Assembly (NCBI GenBank): GCA_903813345.2
Contig: CAIIXF020000003.1
Span: 18,302,931 to 18,366,930, forward strand
Length of the DNA: 64,000 nt
Direction of reading: 5' to 3'
From: Owenia fusiformis
Taxonomy: Eukaryota > Annelida > Polychaeta > Sabellida > Oweniidae
Below the pieces are notes generated by a model that searched no databases, was not told the DNA's origin, and worked only from the letters and a program-made list of their open reading frames with translations. Numbering within the stretch: the first letter of the stretch is position 1; the number at the start of each line of letters is the position of its first letter. This document shows, one piece after another, positions 50,001 through 63,053 of the stretch. The position numbers were made by a program, and so were the translations under genes.

Positions 50001-53000
50001 AGGCGTAGTTGGTGGGAAATTAGGTCAAATCCCGATCTGGGTCAAAGGTCGAAATCTAGGTCGAAATCTGCATTTCCGCTATTTTGGCCTCTCGAGCCTC
50101 CTTAAGAAGTCAAAATCGGAGGAAAACTAGCTGGTCGGAAAGACAGTTTTCCGAGCATTAAAAAAACAGTGAACCAAATTGAAATCCGACCATTAGTTAT
50201 CGAGATATACGCGTTTGAAGTTCGCGTACGGGCCACCGTTGCCGTATATCTAGACGGCACGAATACACTTGGTATACGTATCTCTGCGAACAACAGACAT
50301 TTGAAAGAAAATAGGCCCGAACGATGACTAGAGCATTTCTAAAACAACGATTCCCTTCGTCAAACTAACGATTGCGGAATGTAGAACGACGCGTACGCTG
50401 CTCGAATCTACGTCGAAAGCTCTATATAGACGTCTGGAAGGCCTATTTTTTGAAGGACTATTTTTTGACCTCGACGGATCCGCGAAGCACGAGCCAGGCA
50501 TTCTCCCCAACTACCTCCCTAGATTCCCCGTCCTTTAATCGACCATTATAGGCCCTCAGAGCGTCCGTAGAGCCATTTCCCTCTATACGCGTATGGCCGA
50601 ATCCTATTATAATTTTTGCTTTTGTATGTGCAAAAGCAAAAATTTTTCTGTACACACGTTCTCATCAACGAGAGAAATCTGGATAAATCTACTCATACAC
50701 GTTGTTAGGGGGCTAGGCGTAGTTGGTGGGAAATTAGGTCAAATCCCGATCTGGGTCAAAGGTCGAAATCTAGGTCGAAATCTGCATTTCCGCTATTTTG
50801 GCCTCTCGAGCCTCCTTAAGAAGTCAAAATCGGAGGAAAACTAGCTGGTCGGAAAGACAGTTTTCCGAGCATTAAAAAAACAGTGAACCAAATTGAAATC
50901 CGACCATTAGTTATCGAGATATACGCGTTTGAAGTTCGCGTACGGGCCACCGTTGCCGTATATCTAGACGGCACGAATACACTTGGTATACGTATCTCTG
51001 CGAACAACAGACATTTGAAAGAAAATAGGCCCGAACGATGACTAGAGCATTTCTAAAACAACGATTCCCTTCGTCAAACTAACGATTGCGGAATGTAGAA
51101 CGACGCGTACGCTGCTCGAATCTACGTCGAAAGCTCTATATAGACGTCTGGAAGGCCTATTTTTTGAAGGACTATTTTTTGACCTCGACGGATCCGCGAA
51201 GCACGAGCCAGGCATTCTCCCCAACTACCTCCCTAGATTCCCCGTCCTTTAATCGACCATTATAGGCCCTCAGAGCGTCCGTAGAGCCATTTCCCTCTAT
51301 ACGCGTATGGCCGAATCCTATTATAATTTTTGCTTTTGTATGTGCAAAAGCAAAAATTTTTCTGTACACACGTTCTCATCAACGAGAGAAATCTGGATAA
51401 ATCTACTCATACACGTTGTTAGGGGGCTAGGCGTAGTTGGTGGGAAATTAGGTCAAATCCCGATCTGGGTCAAAGGTCGAAATCTAGGTCGAAATCTGCA
51501 TTTCCGCTATTTTGGCCTCTCGAGCCTCCTTAAGAAGTCAAAATCGGAGGAAAACTAGCTGGTCGGAAAGACAGTTTTCCGAGCATTAAAAAAACAGTGA
51601 ACCAAATTGAAATCCGACCATTAGTTATCGAGATATACGCGTTTGAAGTTCGCGTACGGGCCACCGTTGCCGTATATCTAGACGGCACGAATACACTTGG
51701 TATACGTATCTCTGCGAACAACAGACATTTGAAAGAAAATAGGCCCGAACGATGACTAGAGCATTTCTAAAACAACGATTCCCTTCGTCAAACTAACGAT
51801 TGCGGAATGTAGAACGACGCGTACGCTGCTCGAATCTACGTCGAAAGCTCTATATAGACGTCTGGAAGGCCTATTTTTTGAAGGACTATTTTTTGACCTC
51901 GACGGATCCGCGAAGCACGAGCCAGGCATTCTCCCCAACTACCTCCCTAGATTCCCCGTCCTTTAATCGACCATTATAGGCCCTCAGAGCGTCCGTAGAG
52001 CCATTTCCCTCTATACGCGTATGGCCGAATCCTATTATAATTTTTGCTTTTGTATGTGCAAAAGCAAAAATTTTTCTGTACACACGTTCTCATCAACGAG
52101 AGAAATCTGGATAAATCTACTCATACACGTTGTTAGGGGGCTAGGCGTAGTTGGTGGGAAATTAGGTCAAATCCCGATCTGGGTCAAAGGTCGAAATCTA
52201 GGTCGAAATCTGCATTTCCGCTATTTTGGCCTCTCGAGCCTCCTTAAGAAGTCAAAATCGGAGGAAAACTAGCTGGTCGGAAAGACAGTTTTCCGAGCAT
52301 TAAAAAAACAGTGAACCAAATTGAAATCCGACCATTAGTTATCGAGATATACGCGTTTGAAGTTCGCGTACGGGCCACCGTTGCCGTATATCTAGACGGC
52401 ACGAATACACTTGGTATACGTATCTCTGCGAACAACAGACATTTGAAAGAAAATAGGCCCGAACGATGACTAGAGCATTTCTAAAACAACGATTCCCTTC
52501 GTCAAACTAACGATTGCGGAATGTAGAACGACGCGTACGCTGCTCGAATCTACGTCGAAAGCTCTATATAGACGTCTGGAAGGCCTATTTTTTGAAGGAC
52601 TATTTTTTGACCTCGACGGATCCGCGAAGCACGAGCCAGGCATTCTCCCCAACTACCTCCCTAGATTCCCCGTCCTTTAATCGACCATTATAGGCCCTCA
52701 GAGCGTCCGTAGAGCCATTTCCCTCTATACGCGTATGGCCGAATCCTATTATAATTTTTGCTTTTGTATGTGCAAAAGCAAAAATTTTTCTGTACACACG
52801 TTCTCATCAACGAGAGAAATCTGGATAAATCTACTCATACACGTTGTTAGGGGGCTAGGCGTAGTTGGTGGGAAATTAGGTCAAATCCCGATCTGGGTCA
52901 AAGGTCGAAATCTAGGTCGAAATCTGCATTTCCGCTATTTTGGCCTCTCGAGCCTCCTTAAGAAGTCAAAATCGGAGGAAAACTAGCTGGTCGGAAAGAC

Positions 53001-56000
53001 AGTTTTCCGAGCATTAAAAAAACAGTGAACCAAATTGAAATCCGACCATTAGTTATCGAGATATACGCGTTTGAAGTTCGCGTACGGGCCACCGTTGCCG
53101 TATATCTAGACGGCACGAATACACTTGGTATACGTATCTCTGCGAACAACAGACATTTGAAAGAAAATAGGCCCGAACGATGACTAGAGCATTTCTAAAA
53201 CAACGATTCCCTTCGTCAAACTAACGATTGCGGAATGTAGAACGACGCGTACGCTGCTCGAATCTACGTCGAAAGCTCTATATAGACGTCTGGAAGGCCT
53301 ATTTTTTGAAGGACTATTTTTTGACCTCGACGGATCCGCGAAGCACGAGCCAGGCATTCTCCCCAACTACCTCCCTAGATTCCCCGTCCTTTAATCGACC
53401 ATTATAGGCCCTCAGAGCGTCCGTAGAGCCATTTCCCTCTATACGCGTATGGCCGAATCCTATTATAATTTTTGCTTTTGTATGTGCAAAAGCAAAAATT
53501 TTTCTGTACACACGTTCTCATCAACGAGAGAAATCTGGATAAATCTACTCATACACGTTGTTAGGGGGCTAGGCGTAGTTGGTGGGAAATTAGGTCAAAT
53601 CCCGATCTGGGTCAAAGGTCGAAATCTAGGTCGAAATCTGCATTTCCGCTATTTTGGCCTCTCGAGCCTCCTTAAGAAGTCAAAATCGGAGGAAAACTAG
53701 CTGGTCGGAAAGACAGTTTTCCGAGCATTAAAAAAACAGTGAACCAAATTGAAATCCGACCATTAGTTATCGAGATATACGCGTTTGAAGTTCGCGTACG
53801 GGCCACCGTTGCCGTATATCTAGACGGCACGAATACACTTGGTATACGTATCTCTGCGAACAACAGACATTTGAAAGAAAATAGGCCCGAACGATGACTA
53901 GAGCATTTCTAAAACAACGATTCCCTTCGTCAAACTAACGATTGCGGAATGTAGAACGACGCGTACGCTGCTCGAATCTACGTCGAAAGCTCTATATAGA
54001 CGTCTGGAAGGCCTATTTTTTGAAGGACTATTTTTTGACCTCGACGGATCCGCGAAGCACGAGCCAGGCATTCTCCCCAACTACCTCCCTAGATTCCCCG
54101 TCCTTTAATCGACCATTATAGGCCCTCAGAGCGTCCGTAGAGCCATTTCCCTCTATACGCGTATGGCCGAATCCTATTATAATTTTTGCTTTTGTATGTG
54201 CAAAAGCAAAAATTTTTCTGTACACACGTTCTCATCAACGAGAGAAATCTGGATAAATCTACTCATACACGTTGTTAGGGGGCTAGGCGTAGTTGGTGGG
54301 AAATTAGGTCAAATCCCGATCTGGGTCAAAGGTCGAAATCTAGGTCGAAATCTGCATTTCCGCTATTTTGGCCTCTCGAGCCTCCTTAAGAAGTCAAAAT
54401 CGGAGGAAAACTAGCTGGTCGGAAAGACAGTTTTCCGAGCATTAAAAAAACAGTGAACCAAATTGAAATCCGACCATTAGTTATCGAGATATACGCGTTT
54501 GAAGTTCGCGTACGGGCCACCGTTGCCGTATATCTAGACGGCACGAATACACTTGGTATACGTATCTCTGCGAACAACAGACATTTGAAAGAAAATAGGC
54601 CCGAACGATGACTAGAGCATTTCTAAAACAACGATTCCCTTCGTCAAACTAACGATTGCGGAATGTAGAACGACGCGTACGCTGCTCGAATCTACGTCGA
54701 AAGCTCTATATAGACGTCTGGAAGGCCTATTTTTTGAAGGACTATTTTTTGACCTCGACGGATCCGCGAAGCACGAGCCAGGCATTCTCCCCAACTACCT
54801 CCCTAGATTCCCCGTCCTTTAATCGACCATTATAGGCCCTCAGAGCGTCCGTAGAGCCATTTCCCTCTATACGCGTATGGCCGAATCCTATTATAATTTT
54901 TGCTTTTGTATGTGCAAAAGCAAAAATTTTTCTGTACACACGTTCTCATCAACGAGAGAAATCTGGATAAATCTACTCATACACGTTGTTAGGGGGCTAG
55001 GCGTAGTTGGTGGGAAATTAGGTCAAATCCCGATCTGGGTCAAAGGTCGAAATCTAGGTCGAAATCTGCATTTCCGCTATTTTGGCCTCTCGAGCCTCCT
55101 TAAGAAGTCAAAATCGGAGGAAAACTAGCTGGTCGGAAAGACAGTTTTCCGAGCATTAAAAAAACAGTGAACCAAATTGAAATCCGACCATTAGTTATCG
55201 AGATATACGCGTTTGAAGTTCGCGTACGGGCCACCGTTGCCGTATATCTAGACGGCACGAATACACTTGGTATACGTATCTCTGCGAACAACAGACATTT
55301 GAAAGAAAATAGGCCCGAACGATGACTAGAGCATTTCTAAAACAACGATTCCCTTCGTCAAACTAACGATTGCGGAATGTAGAACGACGCGTACGCTGCT
55401 CGAATCTACGTCGAAAGCTCTATATAGACGTCTGGAAGGCCTATTTTTTGAAGGACTATTTTTTGACCTCGACGGATCCGCGAAGCACGAGCCAGGCATT
55501 CTCCCCAACTACCTCCCTAGATTCCCCGTCCTTTAATCGACCATTATAGGCCCTCAGAGCGTCCGTAGAGCCATTTCCCTCTATACGCGTATGGCCGAAT
55601 CCTATTATAATTTTTGCTTTTGTATGTGCAAAAGCAAAAATTTTTCTGTACACACGTTCTCATCAACGAGAGAAATCTGGATAAATCTACTCATACACGT
55701 TGTTAGGGGGCTAGGCGTAGTTGGTGGGAAATTAGGTCAAATCCCGATCTGGGTCAAAGGTCGAAATCTAGGTCGAAATCTGCATTTCCGCTATTTTGGC
55801 CTCTCGAGCCTCCTTAAGAAGTCAAAATCGGAGGAAAACTAGCTGGTCGGAAAGACAGTTTTCCGAGCATTAAAAAAACAGTGAACCAAATTGAAATCCG
55901 ACCATTAGTTATCGAGATATACGCGTTTGAAGTTCGCGTACGGGCCACCGTTGCCGTATATCTAGACGGCACGAATACACTTGGTATACGTATCTCTGCG

Positions 56001-59000
56001 AACAACAGACATTTGAAAGAAAATAGGCCCGAACGATGACTAGAGCATTTCTAAAACAACGATTCCCTTCGTCAAACTAACGATTGCGGAATGTAGAACG
56101 ACGCGTACGCTGCTCGAATCTACGTCGAAAGCTCTATATAGACGTCTGGAAGGCCTATTTTTTGAAGGACTATTTTTTGACCTCGACGGATCCGCGAAGC
56201 ACGAGCCAGGCATTCTCCCCAACTACCTCCCTAGATTCCCCGTCCTTTAATCGACCATTATAGGCCCTCAGAGCGTCCGTAGAGCCATTTCCCTCTATAC
56301 GCGTATGGCCGAATCCTATTATAATTTTTGCTTTTGTATGTGCAAAAGCAAAAATTTTTCTGTACACACGTTCTCATCAACGAGAGAAATCTGGATAAAT
56401 CTACTCATACACGTTGTTAGGGGGCTAGGCGTAGTTGGTGGGAAATTAGGTCAAATCCCGATCTGGGTCAAAGGTCGAAATCTAGGTCGAAATCTGCATT
56501 TCCGCTATTTTGGCCTCTCGAGCCTCCTTAAGAAGTCAAAATCGGAGGAAAACTAGCTGGTCGGAAAGACAGTTTTCCGAGCATTAAAAAAACAGTGAAC
56601 CAAATTGAAATCCGACCATTAGTTATCGAGATATACGCGTTTGAAGTTCGCGTACGGGCCACCGTTGCCGTATATCTAGACGGCACGAATACACTTGGTA
56701 TACGTATCTCTGCGAACAACAGACATTTGAAAGAAAATAGGCCCGAACGATGACTAGAGCATTTCTAAAACAACGATTCCCTTCGTCAAACTAACGATTG
56801 CGGAATGTAGAACGACGCGTACGCTGCTCGAATCTACGTCGAAAGCTCTATATAGACGTCTGGAAGGCCTATTTTTTGAAGGACTATTTTTTGACCTCGA
56901 CGGATCCGCGAAGCACGAGCCAGGCATTCTCCCCAACTACCTCCCTAGATTCCCCGTCCTTTAATCGACCATTATAGGCCCTCAGAGCGTCCGTAGAGCC
57001 ATTTCCCTCTATACGCGTATGGCCGAATCCTATTATAATTTTTGCTTTTGTATGTGCAAAAGCAAAAATTTTTCTGTACACACGTTCTCATCAACGAGAG
57101 AAATCTGGATAAATCTACTCATACACGTTGTTAGGGGGCTAGGCGTAGTTGGTGGGAAATTAGGTCAAATCCCGATCTGGGTCAAAGGTCGAAATCTAGG
57201 TCGAAATCTGCATTTCCGCTATTTTGGCCTCTCGAGCCTCCTTAAGAAGTCAAAATCGGAGGAAAACTAGCTGGTCGGAAAGACAGTTTTCCGAGCATTA
57301 AAAAAACAGTGAACCAAATTGAAATCCGACCATTAGTTATCGAGATATACGCGTTTGAAGTTCGCGTACGGGCCACCGTTGCCGTATATCTAGACGGCAC
57401 GAATACACTTGGTATACGTATCTCTGCGAACAACAGACATTTGAAAGAAAATAGGCCCGAACGATGACTAGAGCATTTCTAAAACAACGATTCCCTTCGT
57501 CAAACTAACGATTGCGGAATGTAGAACGACGCGTACGCTGCTCGAATCTACGTCGAAAGCTCTATATAGACGTCTGGAAGGCCTATTTTTTGAAGGACTA
57601 TTTTTTGACCTCGACGGATCCGCGAAGCACGAGCCAGGCATTCTCCCCAACTACCTCCCTAGATTCCCCGTCCTTTAATCGACCATTATAGGCCCTCAGA
57701 GCGTCCGTAGAGCCATTTCCCTCTATACGCGTATGGCCGAATCCTATTATAATTTTTGCTTTTGTATGTGCAAAAGCAAAAATTTTTCTGTACACACGTT
57801 CTCATCAACGAGAGAAATCTGGATAAATCTACTCATACACGTTGTTAGGGGGCTAGGCGTAGTTGGTGGGAAATTAGGTCAAATCCCGATCTGGGTCAAA
57901 GGTCGAAATCTAGGTCGAAATCTGCATTTCCGCTATTTTGGCCTCTCGAGCCTCCTTAAGAAGTCAAAATCGGAGGAAAACTAGCTGGTCGGAAAGACAG
58001 TTTTCCGAGCATTAAAAAAACAGTGAACCAAATTGAAATCCGACCATTAGTTATCGAGATATACGCGTTTGAAGTTCGCGTACGGGCCACCGTTGCCGTA
58101 TATCTAGACGGCACGAATACACTTGGTATACGTATCTCTGCGAACAACAGACATTTGAAAGAAAATAGGCCCGAACGATGACTAGAGCATTTCTAAAACA
58201 ACGATTCCCTTCGTCAAACTAACGATTGCGGAATGTAGAACGACGCGTACGCTGCTCGAATCTACGTCGAAAGCTCTATATAGACGTCTGGAAGGCCTAT
58301 TTTTTGAAGGACTATTTTTTGACCTCGACGGATCCGCGAAGCACGAGCCAGGCATTCTCCCCAACTACCTCCCTAGATTCCCCGTCCTTTAATCGACCAT
58401 TATAGGCCCTCAGAGCGTCCGTAGAGCCATTTCCCTCTATACGCGTATGGCCGAATCCTATTATAATTTTTGCTTTTGTATGTGCAAAAGCAAAAATTTT
58501 TCTGTACACACGTTCTCATCAACGAGAGAAATCTGGATAAATCTACTCATACACGTTGTTAGGGGGCTAGGCGTAGTTGGTGGGAAATTAGGTCAAATCC
58601 CGATCTGGGTCAAAGGTCGAAATCTAGGTCGAAATCTGCATTTCCGCTATTTTGGCCTCTCGAGCCTCCTTAAGAAGTCAAAATCGGAGGAAAACTAGCT
58701 GGTCGGAAAGACAGTTTTCCGAGCATTAAAAAAACAGTGAACCAAATTGAAATCCGACCATTAGTTATCGAGATATACGCGTTTGAAGTTCGCGTACGGG
58801 CCACCGTTGCCGTATATCTAGACGGCACGAATACACTTGGTATACGTATCTCTGCGAACAACAGACATTTGAAAGAAAATAGGCCCGAACGATGACTAGA
58901 GCATTTCTAAAACAACGATTCCCTTCGTCAAACTAACGATTGCGGAATGTAGAACGACGCGTACGCTGCTCGAATCTACGTCGAAAGCTCTATATAGACG

Positions 59001-60606
59001 TCTGGAAGGCCTATTTTTTGAAGGACTATTTTTTGACCTCGACGGATCCGCGAAGCACGAGCCAGGCATTCTCCCCAACTACCTCCCTAGATTCCCCGTC
59101 CTTTAATCGACCATTATAGGCCCTCAGAGCGTCCGTAGAGCCATTTCCCTCTATACGCGTATGGCCGAATCCTATTATAATTTTTGCTTTTGTATGTGCA
59201 AAAGCAAAAATTTTTCTGTACACACGTTCTCATCAACGAGAGAAATCTGGATAAATCTACTCATACACGTTGTTAGGGGGCTAGGCGTAGTTGGTGGGAA
59301 ATTAGGTCAAATCCCGATCTGGGTCAAAGGTCGAAATCTAGGTCGAAATCTGCATTTCCGCTATTTTGGCCTCTCGAGCCTCCTTAAGAAGTCAAAATCG
59401 GAGGAAAACTAGCTGGTCGGAAAGACAGTTTTCCGAGCATTAAAAAAACAGTGAACCAAATTGAAATCCGACCATTAGTTATCGAGATATACGCGTTTGA
59501 AGTTCGCGTACGGGCCACCGTTGCCGTATATCTAGACGGCACGAATACACTTGGTATACGTATCTCTGCGAACAACAGACATTTGAAAGAAAATAGGCCC
59601 GAACGATGACTAGAGCATTTCTAAAACAACGATTCCCTTCGTCAAACTAACGATTGCGGAATGTAGAACGACGCGTACGCTGCTCGAATCTACGTCGAAA
59701 GCTCTATATAGACGTCTGGAAGGCCTATTTTTTGAAGGACTATTTTTTGACCTCGACGGATCCGCGAAGCACGAGCCAGGCATTCTCCCCAACTACCTCC
59801 CTAGATTCCCCGTCCTTTAATCGACCATTATAGGCCCTCAGAGCGTCCGTAGAGCCATTTCCCTCTATACGCGTATGGCCGAATCCTATTATAATTTTTG
59901 CTTTTGTATGTGCAAAAGCAAAAATTTTTCTGTACACACGTTCTCATCAACGAGAGAAATCTGGATAAATCTACTCATACACGTTGTTAGGGGGCTAGGC
60001 GTAGTTGGTGGGAAATTAGGTCAAATCCCGATCTGGGTCAAAGGTCGAAATCTAGGTCGAAATCTGCATTTCCGCTATTTTGGCCTCTCGAGCCTCCTTA
60101 AGAAGTCAAAATCGGAGGAAAACTAGCTGGTCGGAAAGACAGTTTTCCGAGCATTAAAAAAACAGTGAACCAAATTGAAATCCGACCATTAGTTATCGAG
60201 ATATACGCGTTTGAAGTTCGCGTACGGGCCACCGTTGCCGTATATCTAGACGGCACGAATACACTTGGTATACGTATCTCTGCGAACAACAGACATTTGA
60301 AAGAAAATAGGCCCGAACGATGACTAGAGCATTTCTAAAACAACGATTCCCTTCGTCAAACTAACGATTGCGGAATGTAGAACGACGCGTACGCTGCTCG
60401 AATCTACGTCGAAAGCTCTATATAGACGTCTGGAAGGCCTATTTTTTGAAGGACTATTTTTTGACCTCGACGGATCCGCGAAGCACGAGCCAGGCATTCT
60501 CCCCAACTACCTCCCTAGATTCCCCGTCCTTTAATCGACCATTATAGGCCCTCAGAGCGTCCGTAGAGCCATTTCCCTCTATACGCGTATGGCCGAATCC
60601 TATTAT
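47041..60606 (+). repeat. Satellite array 4: exactly 19 monomers
   Basis: The length of 13566 bp is 19 x 714, with the same edges as the other arrays: CTAG plus T on the left, CCTATTAT then a TAGACTCC hairpin on the right. No register slip or variant copy was noticed. Confidence 0.98.
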
Positions 60607-60786
60607 TAGACTCCAGATTGAAAATCTGGAGTCTATTGCTTTTGCCAGTTTTATTATTAGACTCCAGATGAAAATCTGGAGTCTATTGCTTTCGTCAGTT
60701 TTCTTTATTAGACTCCAGATGAAAATCTGGAGTCTATTGCTTTTGCCAGTTTTCTTATTAGACTCCAGATGAAAATCTGGAGTCTA
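60607..60786 (+). mobile_element. Stack of four element 5' ends at about 50-bp steps
   Basis: Four hairpins lie at 60607-60635 (29 nt, GAA loop), 60658-60685, 60709-60736 and 60759-60786 (each 28 nt, GAAA loop). Each is followed by a short TTGCTTT...CAGTTTT linker and a TTAT stretch in which the next hairpin begins. The linkers alternate between TTTTGCC (first and third) and TTTCGTC (second and fourth). This suggests either repeated insertion of the family into its own TTATTAT target or duplication of a two-hairpin unit of about 100 bp. Only one body and one matching 3' tail follow. Confidence 0.85.
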
Positions 60787-62740
60787 TTGCTTTCGTCAGT
60801 TTTCTTTATTATTATTCTTTCAGAATCTTCCTCCTTCCCAGATTTCTCACCAACTAGAAGAGCTTACTTTAAGCTGCTTACATGATTAACTAGGGAATGT
60901 ATCTGGGATGATGGGAAATTAGGTCAAATTTTTATCTAGGTCAAAGGTCAAGAACTAGGTCAAATCCAGTACTTTGTCACTTTTTCCCATTATCTCGGTC
61001 GTCCTTCAATATTTTTGATCCTGGTTTTTTTCATTGTGTTCCTCATAAAAAAGTAGAAAACCTAGGGTCGATTTAGTTTTTTGGTATCTCAAACCGATTT
61101 CGAGATATCAGTGTCCGAAAACGAGGTCCAAAAAAATTTTCAACGAATCCAATGTCCAGGATATCAGTCTTATAGGAAATTCTCTCAGGATTCCGAATCT
61201 GAAAATCAAATTTCGATCTGACTTCCGGTTCAGAAGTTATGGCGTTTTGAAAATTCAAAAATCGCTAAATTTGGTGCCCCATGTTAATTCAATGGGAAAA
61301 AATATTTTTTTGAAGTGTAAAATACGAGATATAGACTAAGCACAGCTAAACATAATGGAAGCCCATAAAAGAAAGGGACCACAAGACCTTCTTTTCATAA
61401 AAATGTGGACACCAAAATGCCTAGGTCAAAATCTAGGTCAAATTCATAGTTTTTCCTTATTTTTGCGATTCTGACACTACAGATTAATTATATTCTTCGA
61501 AAATTTGTATACATGTAGCCAATAGTGTGCTAATAGTGTTAGCCTTTTGCCGTCAGAAAGTATTTTGACCCACTTTTGAGATATGGTGTCCAAAAAGTAG
61601 GTCAAACTTAAAAGTTCTCCAAATTTAACGTATGAGTTATGAATTAAGGGTAGAATTTTCTCAGGAATCCAAATCTGCAAACCAAATTTCAATCCGACTT
61701 TTGGTTTGGAATTTATGTCGTTTTGATAGCTCAAAAATCGCTAAATTTGGTGCCCCGTGTTATGGCAATGGGAAAAAAGATTTTTTTGAAGTGTAAAATA
61801 CAAGATATAGACTGAGTACAGCTTAATATAATGAAAGCTATTAAAGAAGGGGACCTCGAAGGCTACTTAGCTCCAAAATCTGGACACCAAAATGCCTAGG
61901 TCAAAATCTAGGTCAAATTTATAGTTTTCCCTTATTTTTGCGATTCTGACACTATATTTAATTGGTTTGCTTTAAAATTGTGTATACAGGTAGCAAAGAG
62001 TATGCTAATAGTGTTTGCGTTTTGCCGTCAGAAAGTATTTTGACCCACTTTTGAGATATGGTGTCCAAAAAGTAGGCCAAAGTAAAAAGTTTTCCAAATT
62101 TAACGCATGAGTTATTAATTAAGGGTAGAATTTTCTCAGAAATCTAGATCTGCAAACCAAATTTCGATCCGACTACTTGTTCTGAAGTTATGGCGTTTTG
62201 AGATCTCAAAAATCGCTAAATTTGGTGCCCCATGTTAAATCAATGGGACCGAATAATTTTTTGAAGTGTAAAAATACGAGATAAAGAATGGGTACAGCTA
62301 AACATAATGAAAGCCCATAGAAGAAAGGGACCTCAAAAGCTACTTTCCTTCAAAGTTTGGACACCAAAATACCTAGTTCAAAATCTAGGTCAAATTCATA
62401 GTTTTTTTTTATTTTGCGATTCTGACACTACACTTCAATGATATTCTCCGAAATTGTGTAACCTCGTAGCAAAGAGTGTGCTTATAATGTAACATTTTGC
62501 CGTCAATAAGTTTTTTGACCCACTTTTGAGATATGGTGTCCGAAATGTAGGTCAAAATAAAAAAATCTCCAATTTTAAAGTATGAGTTATGAATTAGGGG
62601 TAGAATTTCCTCAGGAATCCGGATCTGAAATTAAAATTGCAATCCGACCCCCGGTTTAGATTCTACGCCATTTTGAAGTTTGAAATTCGCACTTGCCAGT
62701 ATTCACGATGCAGATTGATCAAATATACTTTCAAAAATTC

Positions 62741-62980
62741 CTGCATACCCTACTTTACCTCTCTACCTACTCAGCTACTTATTTGACTACTTACTCAATT
62801 ACTTAATTAGTTATTACTTACTTAGCAACTTACTCAGCTACTAACTCAGGTACTTACTCAGCTACTTACTCAGCTACCTACTCAGCTTTTTACTCAGTTA
62901 CTTACTCAGCTACTTACTCAACTACTACTAAGGTACTTACTCAGCTAAGTACTCAGTTACTTACTCAGCTCTTTACTGAT
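62741..62980 (+). repeat. Degenerate CTACTTACTCAG minisatellite
   Basis: The unit is the same 12-bp motif as in spacers 2 and 3, but with many substitutions and indels, such as TTATTTGACT and TACTACTAAGG segments. It lies just upstream of the 3' tail, as in the other copies, so minisatellite position is a family trait. Confidence 0.8.
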
Positions 62981-62996
62981 CTATCTAGGTCAAATA

Positions 62997-63040
62997 AATC
63001 TGGAGTCTTAAATTGAACTTGTTCAATTTCACAAATCTAG
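62997..63040 (+). other. 3' terminus of spacer 4 element
   Basis: AATCTGGAGTCT is followed by the arms AAATTGAAC and GTTCAATTT around TT, then CACAAAT and CTAG (63037-63040). Immediately downstream is a 13-bp TTA run (63041-63053) and a new 5' hairpin, so two elements abut across a TTATTAT target. Confidence 0.78.
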
Positions 63041-63053
63041 TTATTATTATTAT

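Larger units (their letters stand above)
60759..63040 (+). mobile_element. Element with three short internal modules, about 2.28 kb
   Basis: The innermost hairpin (60759-60786) leads to a TTA microsatellite (60806-60816) and a head almost the same as that at 36154, with DR1 at 60938-60950. Three modules follow, anchored at 61421, 61896 and 62373, with a period of 475-477 bp; the 134-bp duplication is absent. A minisatellite (62741-62980) precedes the tail at 62997-63040. The 3' hairpin here is 9 bp (63010-63029) because an extra C breaks the tenth pair, and the gap to CTAG is 7 nt. This copy is more diverged and may be older. No coding frame is supported. Confidence 0.75.
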
